A stretch of DNA of 64,000 nucleotides, from positions 33,539,473 to 33,603,472 of the forward strand of contig NC_063449.1 of assembly GCF_020379485.1 (NCBI RefSeq), in the 5' to 3' direction. This document shows, one piece after another, positions 12,270-24,603 of the stretch; within the stretch, counting starts at the first letter, position 1; each line of letters opens with the position of its first letter. Both the position numbers and the translations under genes were made by a program. The notes under the pieces were generated by a model. That model worked only from the letters and a program-made list of their open reading frames with translations, ran no database searches and was not told the DNA's origin. Source of the stretch: Brassica napus (taxonomy: Eukaryota; Streptophyta; Magnoliopsida; Brassicales; Brassicaceae).

Positions 12270-15200
12270 AGGAAGAAAAACGGTTTGAGAAATCAATTCC
12301 CCACAAACACAAAACACTCAAGCTGCCACATAAGAAAGCAAAAATATAAAATGTTTGTATACCTCATTAGCGAATCGAGAACTCTGGTAACCTGTCTTCA
12401 TCAGTTGCCCCCATACCTTGTGAAACTGCAGTAGCCAGAACCCATCCCATGATCAGTTTCCAACAGACTGAAACTAGTTGTTGCACTTGATACACAACAT
12501 TACCTTTTGATAATTTTCTCTTTGAGCTTGTTGATGACTTAGACGTATTTGATCTCTTTTAGCCTATTAAATCCCACAAAAACATAATTGTGGACTTAGA
12601 ACAACTATGCAACTATTGAAATATTCAGGGGTTGCACAAATTATATTTTACCTCTAAATCGTTGAACGCTGATAACATTTCCTGCTTATCATTCTCGTTA
12701 GTATCGTCAAACCTGATATTAAACAAGTTTTGTGAAAATGGCTATAACAATTAAAATTCTAATCTATGCAACACATATTTCTATGGTGTATATCCTAATT
12801 TAAAGAACACTCACTTGAGGGACCAGTTCAAGTGATGAATTTTGTCTTCAACTGAATCACGTTCATTCCTCATCAAAATAAGTTTATGCAAACCAAAAAA
12901 TTATCAGATTGTTAGGGGCTGTTGATCCTAATCACAAAACCATATCTTATATTAATAAGATATAGAATGAGAGGATCCATTCACCTTTCGCTTGTCCCTC
13001 AGTTCCCATAGAAGTTCAACCTCTTTTTCTAGTTCTGGAACAACAAGCATAGTTCTCCAGCCTGAAAAATGAAGAAAAATTAAGCTGCAAGTAGCTTTCA
13101 CAATCAAATACACACTTTTACCAGTTTCTTCCAACACCTATGATACTATCTTCATCAACAAAAGAGTGTTTCTAGCCACTTAGATGCTACGTTCACAAGT
13201 CATAATGTGTTAGGGGACTGATATACGTCAATTAAACCCATGAAGATTCGTTAAGTTCTTTACAAAACAAAATAGAAGAAATGCCTATAATTGGAAAATA
13301 AAACCTCACTAAGTATTTTTTTGCTGCGCAAGATATCACCGTATATATGATCACCAACGTAAAGAACCTAGTAAGATCAAATAGCTGAATAAGTCACAAC
13401 AGATGCATGGTACATCCGATTATTTTAGAGTTTTACAGAATATATGTTGTTTCATAACAGACTGATCTTTCTAATCCAGAGTGAGATAAAGCTAGTGTAA
13501 AATACTTGTGAACTTGACTCAATGGAGAGCAAACTGTGAGTCATCAAAATAAGTTTCTGCAAACCAAAGAATTATCGGATTGTTAGGGGCTGTTGATACT
13601 AATCACAAAATCATCTCTTATATTAGATATAGAATGTGAGGATCCATTCACCTTTCGCATGTCCCTCAGTTCCCAGAGAAGTTCAACCTCTTTTTCTAGT
13701 TCTGGAACAACAAACATAGTTCTCCAGCCTGAAAAAGGAAGAAAAATTAAGCTGCAAGTAGCTCTCACAAGCAAAATCACGTTTACCAGTTTCTTCTAAC
13801 ACCTATGATATATCTTATCTTCATCAACAAAAGAGTGTTTCTAGCCACTTAGATGCTACATTCACCAGTCATAAGGTGTTAGGGGACTGATACAGGTCAA
13901 TTAAACCCATGAAGATTCGTTAAGTTCTTCACAAAACAAAACAGAAGAAACGCCTATATTTGGAAAAGAAAACCTTACCAAGAACTTTTTTGCTGCACAA
14001 GATATCACCGTATATATGATCACCAACGTAAAGAACCTAGTAAGATCGAATAGCTGAATAAGTCACAACAGATGCATGGCATGGTACATCCAGTTATTTT
14101 AGAGTTTTACAGAATATTTGTTGTTTTATAACAGACTGATCTTTCTAATCCAGAGTGAGATAAAGCTAGTGTAAAATACCTGTGAACTTGACTCAATGGA
14201 GAGCAAACTGTGAAGATGCCCCACATTTCCACCTTGAAAAACTCGACAGCTTTTATCTTTACTCTTTGGTAAAAAAATTGGTGAAGAATCTCCCACCTTT
14301 CAAGCAAACAAAAAAAAAATTGTAACGGATACACAAGGATCATTTGGTATAGAAATACATTTGAAAGACTGAATAAGTCTCGAAATTTGTTAAGTCAAAC
14401 CTGAGGCATAGGTGTTCCATTGTCAGTATTAATAAGCATTCCAGACTGAGGTTCCACCTCAAACAGGTTGGCACGACTCTCTTCATGGAAAAAGCCAGCC
14501 TTTGCACTTCTGAAAAAAGAGAGATTCAAATCAGATAACAAACAAATAAAATGGGGAATAATAGTTCCGGAAACAAAAAATCCAACTACAAATTGATATC
14601 CAATAACACATAACTATTGTTATTACCATGATTTTTTTCAGAGCATTAGATTAAAGAGACCTAGGAAAGGAAAAGACCTGCCAGTGATCACAACATCAAA
14701 ATACTGGACACAATCAAAGTTGCAACTATGAGGACCATGTACCGTGCGCCCTCCACAGAGAAAATTCATCACAATGTGTGTGTAGTCCCACAAACTGCAA
14801 CAACGTTAATTGAAAATCCATCTCAGCAAGCAGAGAAAAAGAAACTGATTATACAATAACATGCGATAATAAATCATTAATATTGACACTGTCTCATGAC
14901 AAGATTTCACAGACGTTTTTAAAAATCTTCCCAAGTTCGATATTTCTGTTATAAATGCAGGGAAACAGGTTACAAAGATTTAATTTAAATTTTGGTGCAT
15001 GTACCATTTATGAATTTAAAGTTTAATCGACTGCGCAACCACCATAGCAGGCAAGTTTATAAAATATGTCGTTAGCATTTACCTATTGGTCACCAAGAAA
15101 GTAGAACGTCCAGAATCTCTTATCATTTTTATAAGTGGTACAATCGTAGTATCCTCATTGATATACCTGATAAAAACTAAAAAGGAAAATTAAAATATGT

Positions 15201-16074
15201 AAAGAAAGAAGGGAAAAAAAAATTCCAACAGAGATGCTACATATCCAATTTTCAAAGAACAGAAATGAACATAACATCAGCCTTACCTATTAGGTTCTTT
15301 TGCTACCATATGTTTTAAAGTTCCATCATGGTGGCACAGATCAACAGCAGCCCGAACATCTTTATACATACGAGCATAACTACACAAACGCATTGGAGAA
15401 GGAATAAATTAGTGATACGCTTTTTAAGAAAAAAAATTAATGTCAAGCATAAGTTACAGAGTATCCGTTAGCAATATTACAACCATACGCGTAACATATA
15501 CTTTATTGAAGACTATAGAGAATATCAAAACAGTAATAAATATGGGAAACAGACTTACTCAACCTTGTTGGGAATCTTTTCAGGGTTATTATCTTTAAAA
15601 TCAACAAGTTGCGCGAACATATATGCTTCAGCCAAAGAAAAGAGGGTATCTATGAGAGCATAATCGGGCTCATCAAAAGAATCTTGTATTAGGCTGTTGC
15701 CATAGATATCAACTTTATCATCTTTAGAGAGCTCTCTAAACCCATGGTAAGCTACTTTCACATACTTGTGTCGATCCATCTGCATGATCAACATTCAATT
15801 AGGAACGGAGGCAACAACTATTATGAGAGTCCAATCAATTACAAGATTTTCATCCACCTTTAAGATGTTTCCTCTCTTTTTGTCTAGCACCAAGCCTCTA
15901 ACCATGTAATTCCAATCAAATGTCCACTCTAGCAGCTGGATTATTTGACCACAGCAAGTATTAACAATCAATCAAACATTTTTGCTGGTCAGAAACTTAG
16001 AAGAGCAATACAGTATACTAACCTCACTTGGATACCCCAAATCATATGCCAATTTCCTGACAGTTCCTTCATAA
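12270..16074 (-). pseudogene. Truncated tandem copy of the 5'-nucleotidase gene
   Basis: Exons and introns align with the parent from intron 15 (parent about 7011) to the first third of exon 2 read on the plus strand (parent about 10110). Exon 1, most of exon 2 including the catalytic DMDYT motif, and terminal exon 16 are absent, so no active enzyme can be made. The copy retains introns, so it arose by DNA duplication and not by retroposition. It is about 700 bp longer than the parent segment because 12871-13541 is repeated at 13542-14213. It joins unrelated DNA immediately after CCTTCATAA at 16074. Its intron 4 donor is the normal GTAAGT, unlike the parent. Divergence is mostly point changes and small gaps. 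Confidence 0.9.
12871..14213. repeat. Nested direct repeat inside the nucleotidase pseudogene (2 x about 672 bp)
   Basis: Unit A (12871-13541) and unit B (13542-14213) each run from the end of exon 12 through exons 11 and 10 into exon 9. At the junction exon 9 sequence (AGCAAACTGTGA) is fused directly to exon 12 sequence (CATCAAAATAAG). The units differ at scattered positions, so the repeat is not recent. Confidence 0.85.
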
Positions 16075-17788
16075 TGACCACTTATGTATCATGCCACAAA
16101 GCTTTTGTTAGAGCAATATGTGAACTAAAGAGTGCACTTTCGTATCAAAAACAAAGTAACCAAAATCCTAAGTATGACTGAACCTGAAGTTAAAAGGGGT
16201 TCAATTGGATTTACGATGTGTTACTTTATTTGAACAGAACTCGAAGGAACACAAACCTAAATTTTAACATATCAAAATATGGTCAAATTACATGTTCCTT
16301 GAGAACCAAAACCTGGCTGAACCTGAACCAAAACCCGATTGGACATCCGAACGCCAGACCTAAGCTTATGATTCGGGATCGACTTTTTGAACTTCTGGTT
16401 TTGGATTTCAGTTCTCTAAGTCTCATTTACATATATATACTCAAGTCAGGTTTACACATATTTTATAATTATTTCTGATACTTATTTCCAATTTGGATAA
16501 TACTTTATTTTTGATTTTTCAAAATATTTATCAATATAAAGATAAAAGATGTATTTAAATATTTGAAATATTTATTTATGCTTTGAATATTAATTTAAAA
16601 TTGTGAGACTATTTTTGTAATTTAGATTTTCAATTTTTTGGTATATCGATCGCTTTGGTTAATAATTTTTATTTTATATCAGTATACATAATTTATTTGA
16701 TTTCAGTTTGGATCAATTTGGATTTCAGTTTCAAGCTTTTAGTAGGCTCGCTTGGTGTCAATTTTTGGCTTAGGATTTAGTGTTATAAAAACTGTAACGT
16801 GAAGAAAACAAAAGCGATGTTTTATAAGATTTAGAGAAAAACTGTTGATTAATGAAAAAGAAAATTAGAAACCGACTTTGAGTCAGGGCTGAGCAAAAAA
16901 CCGAATCCGAAGAACCAAACCCGATCCGAAAAAGTAGTATCAAACCCAAACCTAAATTGACTAAATATCCGAACGAGTTATTCAAATTTATGTATTTTGA
17001 CTTATGTTATTCAAATTTATACGAAATATATTATTTTGTTTATAGCTTTTAAGAAATTTAAAGTATATATTGAATTAAACATTTTAAAATATTTTAAATG
17101 GGTTATCCAAACACGAACCAAACCCGCAAAAATCCGATCCGAACCCGAACCGAAATTTAGAAATATCCGAATGAAGCTAAAATCTTTGACCCCGAAAACC
17201 CGAAACATGAAACCCGAATAGACCTGAACCGAACCCGAATGGGTACCCGAACGCCCCACGCCAATTTGAGTGTTTGACTTTGAGTTTTTTAGGAGACTTT
17301 GTATATTTTAGAATTAATAAAGCTTGTTTAGGAAATATTTGATTTTAAATAATTTATAAATGTATTAAAGGCTTAAAGTTAAGGGTGGACATTCAAATAC
17401 TTATTCAGATCGGGTTTGGTTTTGGCATTATTCGGATTTCGAGTTTTCGGGTTAAAAGATTTAACCCCATTCAGATATTAATAAATTTTGATTCGAATTT
17501 GGTTGAGATTTTTGCAGGTATTTTGGTTCAAATAACCCGTTTAAATTATTTAAAAAATTTTAAATTCATTATATACTTTAAATTTCTCAAAATAATATAT
17601 TACATATAAATTTGAATATTTGAATACATAATCATTAGAAAATTCAGGTATTTTGGTGTTTTGATTATTGTTTAGCTATTTTAGACATTTACTTTTGACT
17701 ATTTGTATATATTTTCAATTATTTTGAAAAAAATTAATATCTCTTATATATTAAAGACTATACCAATGATATTTTGCCAGATAATTTA
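16075..17788. repeat. Transposon or repeat debris rich in CCGAAC motifs
   Basis: No gene is supportable. Three stretches (about 16.22-16.40, 16.89-17.26 and 17.38-17.53 kb) are dense in AACCCGAA/CCGAACC words on one strand or the complement, with AT-rich spacers. 16.89-17.26 and 17.38-17.53 are partly inverted relative to each other. This is a common composition of old non-autonomous elements in Brassicaceae. The apparent 70-90-residue frames are low-complexity and not protein-like. Confidence 0.4.
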
Positions 17789-18218
17789 AGAAAGGGCAAA
17801 TCTCCAAAATAGCACATTTCTAAGTTTATATCACAAAAATAGCACTCAAAAACTAAAATGACCAAAATAGCATTTTATCTTCTGAAAATTTTAATTTTTT
17901 TTATTTTTCAAAATTTGAAATCTTATCCCCAAAACCTCATTTCTCAGCTCTAAACCCTAAACCCTAAACTCTAAACTCTAAACCCTAAACCCTAAACCCT
18001 AAACCCTAAACCCTAAACCCTAAACTCTAAACCCTAAACCCTAAACCCTAAACCCTAAACCCTAAACCCTAAATCCTAAACTCCACCCTTTAACTCTAAA
18101 CCATAAGTTTGTGACTTTTGATAAAACATTAAGTGCTATTTTTGTGACTTTTAACCTTGAATGCTAGTTTGGGAACAAAAACTTGATTTAGTGCTATTTT
18201 TGTCTTTTTCTCTTTAAG
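17789..18218. mobile_element. Small element with imperfect terminal inverted repeats and a telomere-repeat core
   Basis: The left end (AAGGGCAAATCTCCAAAATAG) and right end (ATAGCACTAAATC on the complement) share an inverted AAAATAGCAC theme: CAAAAATAGCACT occurs internally at both sides. The core at 17948-18080 is about 130 bp of tandem CCCTAAA with some CTCTAAA variants. No coding capacity. Exact boundaries and target duplication were not resolved. Confidence 0.5.
17948..18080 (+). repeat. Interstitial telomeric repeat (CCCTAAA)n
   Basis: About 18 units of the exact plant telomere heptamer, mixed with CTCTAAA and ATCCTAAA variants, all in one orientation. They sit inside a small transposon-like element and not at a chromosome end. 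Confidence 0.9.
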
Positions 18219-19750
18219 AAATAAAAATAATTTAAAATCACAAATGCAAATGAAATAAAGAAAAATGGAGGAGGCTAAATATAGTACAATACGTGCCAAT
18301 TTAAATATTTGATAGACAAAATCAAAAGCATTTTCACAGTCCACCTCGCCGATTTTACTTTCACGATCACCATTCACCAGAAATCTCGGAATTAACTACT
18401 ATATTTTCGTTCTTTTCAGAACAATAACTACCTACTTTCTATTATTTATATTTGTATCAGTTTATTCAGTGACCGCATATTGCTAAAAATCACGTTTTCT
18501 CTCCTTCTCACAACCCTGATGTGGGAATGCATGCAAAGCTTCTTTCTTATATTATTTGTTAAATTCAAATCATTTTATTTTATTTTGCTACTGCTTAGTC
18601 TCTTTGGATCTTACTCTTTTCTCTATTTAGTTTATTTATCGAACCTCATTCACCACATGCAAGGTTTTCTTCAAAAAGCTCAAGGTTAGTACTTTTTTTC
18701 CAAAACAAAAATATGAGTCGGAGTAGACAAAATAGATATATCAAAGTTTTCTCTGTCTCTTACGCTATTATTCAAAAATCTCTATTAAATTTTTGTAGCC
18801 TTTGCATGCATGCTTGAAAAAATTGTATCTAATGGTTAATAAATAATGATCGACTGATGTAAATTTCAAAAAGTGTGGAAAGAGCAAAAAAATCAAACAC
18901 TACGGGAAAAGACTATCATCAAAAATGGAATTAAGGTATATGTATTACATTTTACAAATATTTTTTACCATAAAGAAGTATCTTATTTTCTTCTGACAAT
19001 AAATAAAATAGAAGTCATGAGGATAACACCAATAATATCATTGTTTCTTGGGAAAGACACATGAATAGTGAGTCTATATTTCTTGCTTTATTTTTCTGGT
19101 AAAATTTATGTTTTATTTGGGAAGATGGAGTATAAAGCAAGTAGATTCTGTAGTGGAGCTGAAATCGACTTTTTCTTAAAGATGAAAATTGAGTGCAAGC
19201 TCATGGGTCACGAGTGTGTATGTAATTCCGCATTTAGTAATACTTTACAAATACATGTGTTAAATTGTGTATATTTAATAGGGGGTGGCAAAAAAATAAT
19301 ATTTTGTATGTTTAATCATAATGTTCACGGGAAATAATACTTTAACTATTGTAAAATAAAAAAACATAACAAGAGCTACAAAATTTTTGCAACCAAGTAA
19401 ACTGAATTGAAAAGGTGAAATGAATTTTAGAAGATAATTATTAAACAAGAGAATGTTAATCATTTTCTTATCCCGTACATACTAGTATATATATATATAT
19501 ATGTTTGGATAACTTTTATATATTTTAAGTCTAAAAATAATTTACATATATGTATATAAATCTATTTCGGATACATCTGGTTCAATTCCGATATTTTAAA
19601 CACCAAAATTTTGAAGCCGTTTAGATATTTAACCAATTCCAGTCTAGGTTCGGTACTATTTTCGGATCAAATTTGGTTCGATTCTTTGGATTCAGATTTT
19701 TTTTGCGCAGCCTAGTTAAATCTTTCAAAGCCAATTTACCGATCACAACC
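18219..19750. other. AT-rich intergenic DNA
   Basis: No gene is supported. A TA dinucleotide run lies at 19484-19502, and CCGAAC-type debris at about 19560-19710. Short frames here are AT-driven. Confidence 0.4.
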
Positions 19751-19756
19751 TAAGCC

Positions 19757-19866
19757 GAGAAGATGTGCCACACTGGCTTATCCATGGTGATGTCTTTTTG
19801 ATTTCTAGACAGATTTGATGGGCTTTGACCTAATTTAAATGGGTCTTAACAGAAAGCCCATTCCTT
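19757..19866. promoter_or_regulatory. TYW1 promoter block, duplicate of the nucleotidase promoter
   Basis: Aligns over about 110 bp with 11507-11617 (shared AAGATGTGCCAC, TTTTTGAT.TCTAGA.AGATT and GATGGGCTTT). Site II-like ATGGGCTT is kept. It lies 130-240 bp upstream of the TYW1 ATG and is followed by a CT repeat at about 19911-19924, typical of plant leaders. It marks what was once the shared head-to-head promoter of the two genes. Confidence 0.6.
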
Positions 19867-19995
19867 AAACCTCACACTGACTCTACACCCCTTCTCCCCC
19901 GCCGCCATTTCTCTCTCTCTCTCAGTTCATAGTCTCGGGTGACCACCACGCGCCGCCGGTGTAAAATCTCCAATCTTAACCATTGATCTCACTTC

Positions 19996-22613
19996 ATGGC
20001 TTCCTCCTCCTCCATACATTCTAGACTAGCTTTAATCGCTTTACTCTCAGCGACCACTTTCTACTGCATCCACAAATACCGCCGCCTGAAACGTCTCAAA
20101 AACCTCTCCTCAAAGCTAAACCCTAGCACCGCCACCAGAGGAAAGATCTTCTTCATCTCCCAAACCGGCACGTGCAAAGCCCTAGCTCAACGCCTCCGCG
20201 ACCTCTTGGCGTCGCATTCGACCTCGTCGATCCGCGAAGCTACGAGCCGGAGGATCTCCCGAAGGAGACGCTAGCTATCTTCATCGCGTCGACGTGGGAC
20301 GGCGTCGGAGAGTTTCTCGTCGACTGGCTCTCCGAGAGCGCCGAGGATTTCCGCGTCGGGTCGCTGATTCTCTCCGGTTGCAGGGCGTCGGGAGCCGCGC
20401 GTATGGAGAGTCGTACAACGCTGTGGGGAAGGAGCTGTCGAGGAGGATGGTGGGGTTGGGTGGAGTGGAGATGGTTCCGGTGGGAGAAGGAGACGGAGTG
20501 TTTCAGGATTGGTGTGATGGAGTGATTAGGGTTCTGAAGGGAGGCGCTGCTCGAGAAGGAGCTGAGATTTCGCAGAATGGTGCTGTTGGACTTGTGAGTG
20601 ATGGTGAATATGTTGATTCAACGGATGATGAGGAGGAGGAAGGGAATGATGATATTGTTGATCTTGAAGATATTGCTGGGATAGCTCCTTCAAGGAAGAA
20701 TGGTGTAGTTAAAGTCGCTAAAGGTGATGGGAAGAAGGAGATGGTGACTCCTCTGATTAGAGCTAGCTTAACCAAGCAGGTCTGTTCATATTGCTTTGTA
20801 TTTAATAAGTACTAAAGCTCATTGAATGAGCATGGCCTATGGACTTTCTGAAGTTGCGTGAAACTTGCAGGGATATAAGATCATTGGTTCGCATAGTGGA
20901 GTTAAGATTTGTAGATGGACAAAGTCACAGCTTAGAGGGAGGGGAGGTTGCTACAAGCACTCCTTCTATGGCATCGAGAGTCACAGGTTTGATTTAAAGT
21001 TATCTCTTTTTTTCTCCCCTCTGATAGGCATATAGGTTGTGATTCTTATGTTGGTTTTTTTAATAAACAAGGTGTATGGAGACAACACCTAGTCTGGCTT
21101 GTGCAAACAAATGTGTCTTCTGTTGGAGGCATCACACAAATCCTGTGGGAAAGAGCTGGCAGTGGAAGATGGATGATCCTAAAGAGATTGTGAAAGGTGC
21201 TCTAGATCTTCATACGAAGATGATCAAACAGATGAAAGGAGTTCCAGGTCTGATTCTGCATGTATTATGAAATGCATTTAGACCTTTGCACCAAAAATAC
21301 TGTGAGCTTGCGAGGCACTCTTGGAAGTCAAAGATAATCTGCGTGTTTTAGTTGCTTGATTGATTTGTTTTCACCAATTAATTGAATGTCAGAAGCTGAC
21401 GCTTTATTGGCGGGATATGTTCTTCAGGTGTAACTCCGGAGAAATTACAAGAAGGTCTAACACCAAGGCATTGTGCGTTATCACTTGTTGGTGAGCCAAT
21501 TATGTATCCAGAGATCAATGCCCTTGTAGATGAGCTACATGGAAAGCGTATCTCCACATTTTTGGTTACTAATGCGCAATTCCCCGAAAAGATTTTGATG
21601 ATGAAGCCCATCACCCAGGTGTGGTGTCTGTTGTTAGTTATTTCAGAAATGAGCTTTGAAAGCTCTTCATGCACTTACTGAACCAAATTTGTGTATCTCA
21701 TTAGCTTTGATTTCTACAGTTGTACGTAAGTGTAGATGCTGCCACCAAAGAGAGCTTGAAGGCTATTGATAGGCCTCTCTTTGCGGACTTCTGGGAGCGG
21801 TTTATTGTGAGTATTTAAAATAAATTCGTTCATGTAATAAAACCTCGAAATGAAATGTGAATTAAGATAAAGGTATATAATAATCTCTGTACCATTTGTA
21901 TCCAGGACTCCTTGAAAGCTCTCCAAGAGAAGCAGCAACGTACTGTCTACCGGTTAACGCTTGTCAAAGGATGGAACACAGAGGAGCTAGAAGCTTACTT
22001 CAACCTCTTCAGCATTGGGAAACCTGATTTCATCGAGATCAAAGGAGTCACATATTGTGGATCGTGAGTGTGTTTAACTTGTTCTCTTCTATCTCTCCAC
22101 TCTTGTTACACGCAAATCATAACTTATGTGTTAATCTTTACAGATCTGCAACATCAAAGTTGACAATGGAGAATGTACCGTGGCACGCAGATGTTAAAGC
22201 GTTCTCAGAAGCTCTGTCTCTGAAGAGCAATGGAGAGTACGAAGTAGCTTGCGAGCACGCCCATTCTTGCTGTGTTCTTCTAGGGAGAACCGACAAGTTC
22301 AAAGTGGATGGAAAGTGGTTTACTTGGATTGACTATGAAAAGTTCCACGATCTGGTTAGTTATTTAAACCAAATCCAGGAACACTGATCAATCTCAAAAT
22401 TCAAGATTTTCATGCTAATATTTACCGACATTTGTGAATGAATATGCATAGGTGGCTTCTGGAGAAGCGTTCACGAGCAGAGACTATATGGCTGAAACAC
22501 CGTCATGGGCGGTGTATGGAGCAGAGGAAGGTGGGTTTGATCCAGAGCAGTTGCGTTACAAGAAGGAAAGGCATCATCACCCTAAACCACAGCCACAGGT
22601 GGTTGTAGCTTAA
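19996..22613 (+). pseudogene. TYW1: tRNA wybutosine-synthesising protein 1 (TYW1), with two frameshifts in exon 1
   Basis: TYW1 is a flavodoxin-radical SAM enzyme that forms 4-demethylwyosine from N1-methylguanosine-37 in tRNA-Phe. Exons: 19996-20779, 20871-20986, 21072-21247, 21429-21618, 21720-21806, 21906-22063, 22144-22354 and 22452-22613. Exon 1 encodes an N-terminal membrane-like segment (RLALIALLSATTFYCI), then the flavin loop FISQTGTCKALAQRL. The radical SAM part is intact: CANKCVFC (CX3CX2C) in exon 3, SLVGEPIMYPEI, STFLVTNAQFP, LTLVKGWN and the C-terminal HSCCVLLGR. Reading needs three frames in exon 1: it switches at about 20205-20215 (before VAFDLVDPRSYEPEDL) and again at about 20385-20392 (before GVGSRAYGES). 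No intron can bridge these. Either the copy is dead, makes only the radical SAM half from an internal ATG, or the assembly has errors. All other exons keep splice sites and frame, so loss is recent. Confidence 0.85.
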
Positions 22614-23205
22614 GTCATTTTTGTTATAGCCTTCGAGTATTTTTCTTCTAGGTCTAAAGCTTTTGTGTGACAAACTTCAGTGCTATAACTCTTGTGAAGA
22701 CGTTAGTTAAAGTTTTGAAACCATATCAAACTTTATAACAGTCGAGTTTAAAATTTAGATGTAACCTTTGGTTGTGACCTTAATTAAAGACTTGTTTCAC
22801 TAGCAATATACATTAGTTTATTTGCTTTTTTTGTTCACCAGCAAAAGACTTGTAACTTTGATCTGAGTGCTTTCAAAAAAAAAAAATGTATTAACTTGTT
22901 TGTTCACCACGTAAACATCAACTACACAAACCAAAAATCCCTGGCCTCTATAAAGCATTATTATGAAACAATTAATTTTATTTAATTTAACTGTCATAGA
23001 TTTTATTCTGAAAATAGCTTTGATTATCTAAATTTGTAACACAAACTAGTTGGCAAAAAAACTTGTTTCTTGTTTTGAATAAACTGATTCAAGAAATTAT
23101 AAAGCAAATGTACTTTTCGTCCCATAAGGGTTTTTAGTCCAGCAATAGTTAACCCATGGTGAACATACACAAAATTAAAGAGTACATTGACATGGTAATA
23201 AAAAT
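22614..23205. other. 3' untranslated and intergenic DNA
   Basis: Downstream of TYW1 the sequence is AT-rich with no supportable gene; the region probably includes the TYW1 3' UTR (to about 22800) and the 3' side of the disrupted acidic gene. Confidence 0.4.
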
Positions 23206-23454
23206 TTACCAGCTCTTCACCGGTGTGTTTTTCCTCCTCCACCGTCTAGATGACGGCAGTGCAACCGTTTTCTCCGACATCTCTGGCTTCTTCTCCTCCT
23301 CCGCTAATTCTTCATGTTTCCATTTTTCTGCTTCTTCCAAGCTACTGCTACTACTAACTTTATTCTTATGTTTATCTCTGTTAATAATCTCAATTTGTTT
23401 ATCTTCGTCTTCTTCATCTTCGTACTCCTCGTAATATTAGTCTTCTTCCTTCTT

Positions 23455-23469
23455 GAAATCTCCATGATT
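23455..23469. repeat. LINE target-site duplication, left copy
   Basis: GAAATCTCCATGATT, identical to 24589-24603, borders the poly-T (tail) side of the LINE. Confidence 0.9.
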
Positions 23470-24588
23470 TTTTTTTTTTTTTTTTTTTGAAAAAGGGCAC
23501 TCTATTAAGCATAAAAACGAAAACTCAAAAGATACAGACCCAGTCAGGCAGTGTTTATGGGGTTTAGCCCATTAGTAATATTTCATATGATAACACATAA
23601 AGGAGAACCGACTAGAAGTAATAAAGCCCAGCCCAAAGCAGTTGAAGAGACCAGTAGTTGAGTTATACGTTCCACACAGCAAATAGAGAGGATGAGAGTC
23701 GAGGAGATCGATCGCGGAGAGCGGAGATTTTTGATCGAATTGTCGCTTCAATCTGCTTTACAATTGAGTCAGGAGGCTTGAAGATGTGTCGATGTAGGCG
23801 TGAGTTCCTTTCAGCCCAGATATAGTACAGCGTGCATTGCCAAGCTAGGAGTCGAATGATCTGCAAGTGACGGGGACCTTGGAGGTTCTGCATGTTGATC
23901 ATCTCACGGTTCCAATCTTGATCAGGTCGATGACCAGCTCTATTGGCAGTTCTAGTCCAAACGCTCCAAAAATAAGGGCATTGATAGTATATATGATCCC
24001 TACTCTCAGGTGCCACGTTGCAGAGCAAACAAAGAGGGTCTGTTGGTAGTCCCCAACCCAGTAACCGATCTCTCGTGGGGCACCGGTTCTGGACAAGGAG
24101 CCATGCGAGGAAGTTCTGTCTTGGGATGCCTCTTGGTGACCAAACTGCCTTGTGCCATTGGGTTGGTTGATTATGATGCTTCAGTTCTCCGTAGACAAGA
24201 CCCGTTGAGAACTCTTGAGAAGAGCTGTTTAGGCTCCAGATATAGCGATCATCAAGAGAGTTCAGGGAGAGAGATGTTAAGTATACTTGAAGTAGAACTT
24301 GTTGTTCTGATCGAGCCGCCGGAAGGGACCAGACACCGTCCCTGTAGAGGTCATCAAGAGTTGCAGTTTCTTGGATACCAAGACGTGACCGTTGGGGGAG
24401 ATTAAGAAACTCGGAAAGTTTCCCATAAGGACTCCAATTGTCATTCCAGAATCTGGTCATCCTTCCATTCCCCACTTCAATGCGAATCCAGGTATAGACC
24501 AGCGGCCGTAGACGGAGCAAACGTTTCACCAGCCAGGAGTGGTTGTTTCGTTCTTTTATAGTCCAAAAATTAGAGAGGTTTCCATTGA
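23470..24588 (-). mobile_element. 5'-truncated LINE retrotransposon with poly-A tail
   Basis: A minus-strand reading frame (24529-23663, 288 residues) ends in a reverse-transcriptase-associated zinc-binding domain (zf-RVT): WSPRGIPRQNFLAWLLVQNR, LGWGL.TDPLCLLCNVAPESRDHI, YYQCPYFWSVW. It is the C-terminus of a non-LTR ORF2; endonuclease and reverse transcriptase are missing. On the minus strand the element ends in a pure A tail (T run 23469-23488). Flanking 15-bp direct repeats GAAATCTCCATGATT at 23455-23469 and 24589-24603 are perfect target-site duplications, showing target-primed insertion and 5' truncation. The frame is still open, so insertion is fairly young. Confidence 0.92.
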
Positions 24589-24603
24589 GAAATCTCCATG
24601 ATT
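24589..24603. repeat. LINE target-site duplication, right copy
   Basis: GAAATCTCCATGATT, identical to 23455-23469, borders the truncated 5' side of the LINE. Confidence 0.9.

Noticed and set aside
17948..18080. Chromosome end or fusion site
   Set aside because: The array is short, lies inside a small element and is surrounded by ordinary gene space.
23867..24405. Plus-strand frames of 60 and 131 residues
   Set aside because: Shadows of the LINE ORF on the opposite strand.
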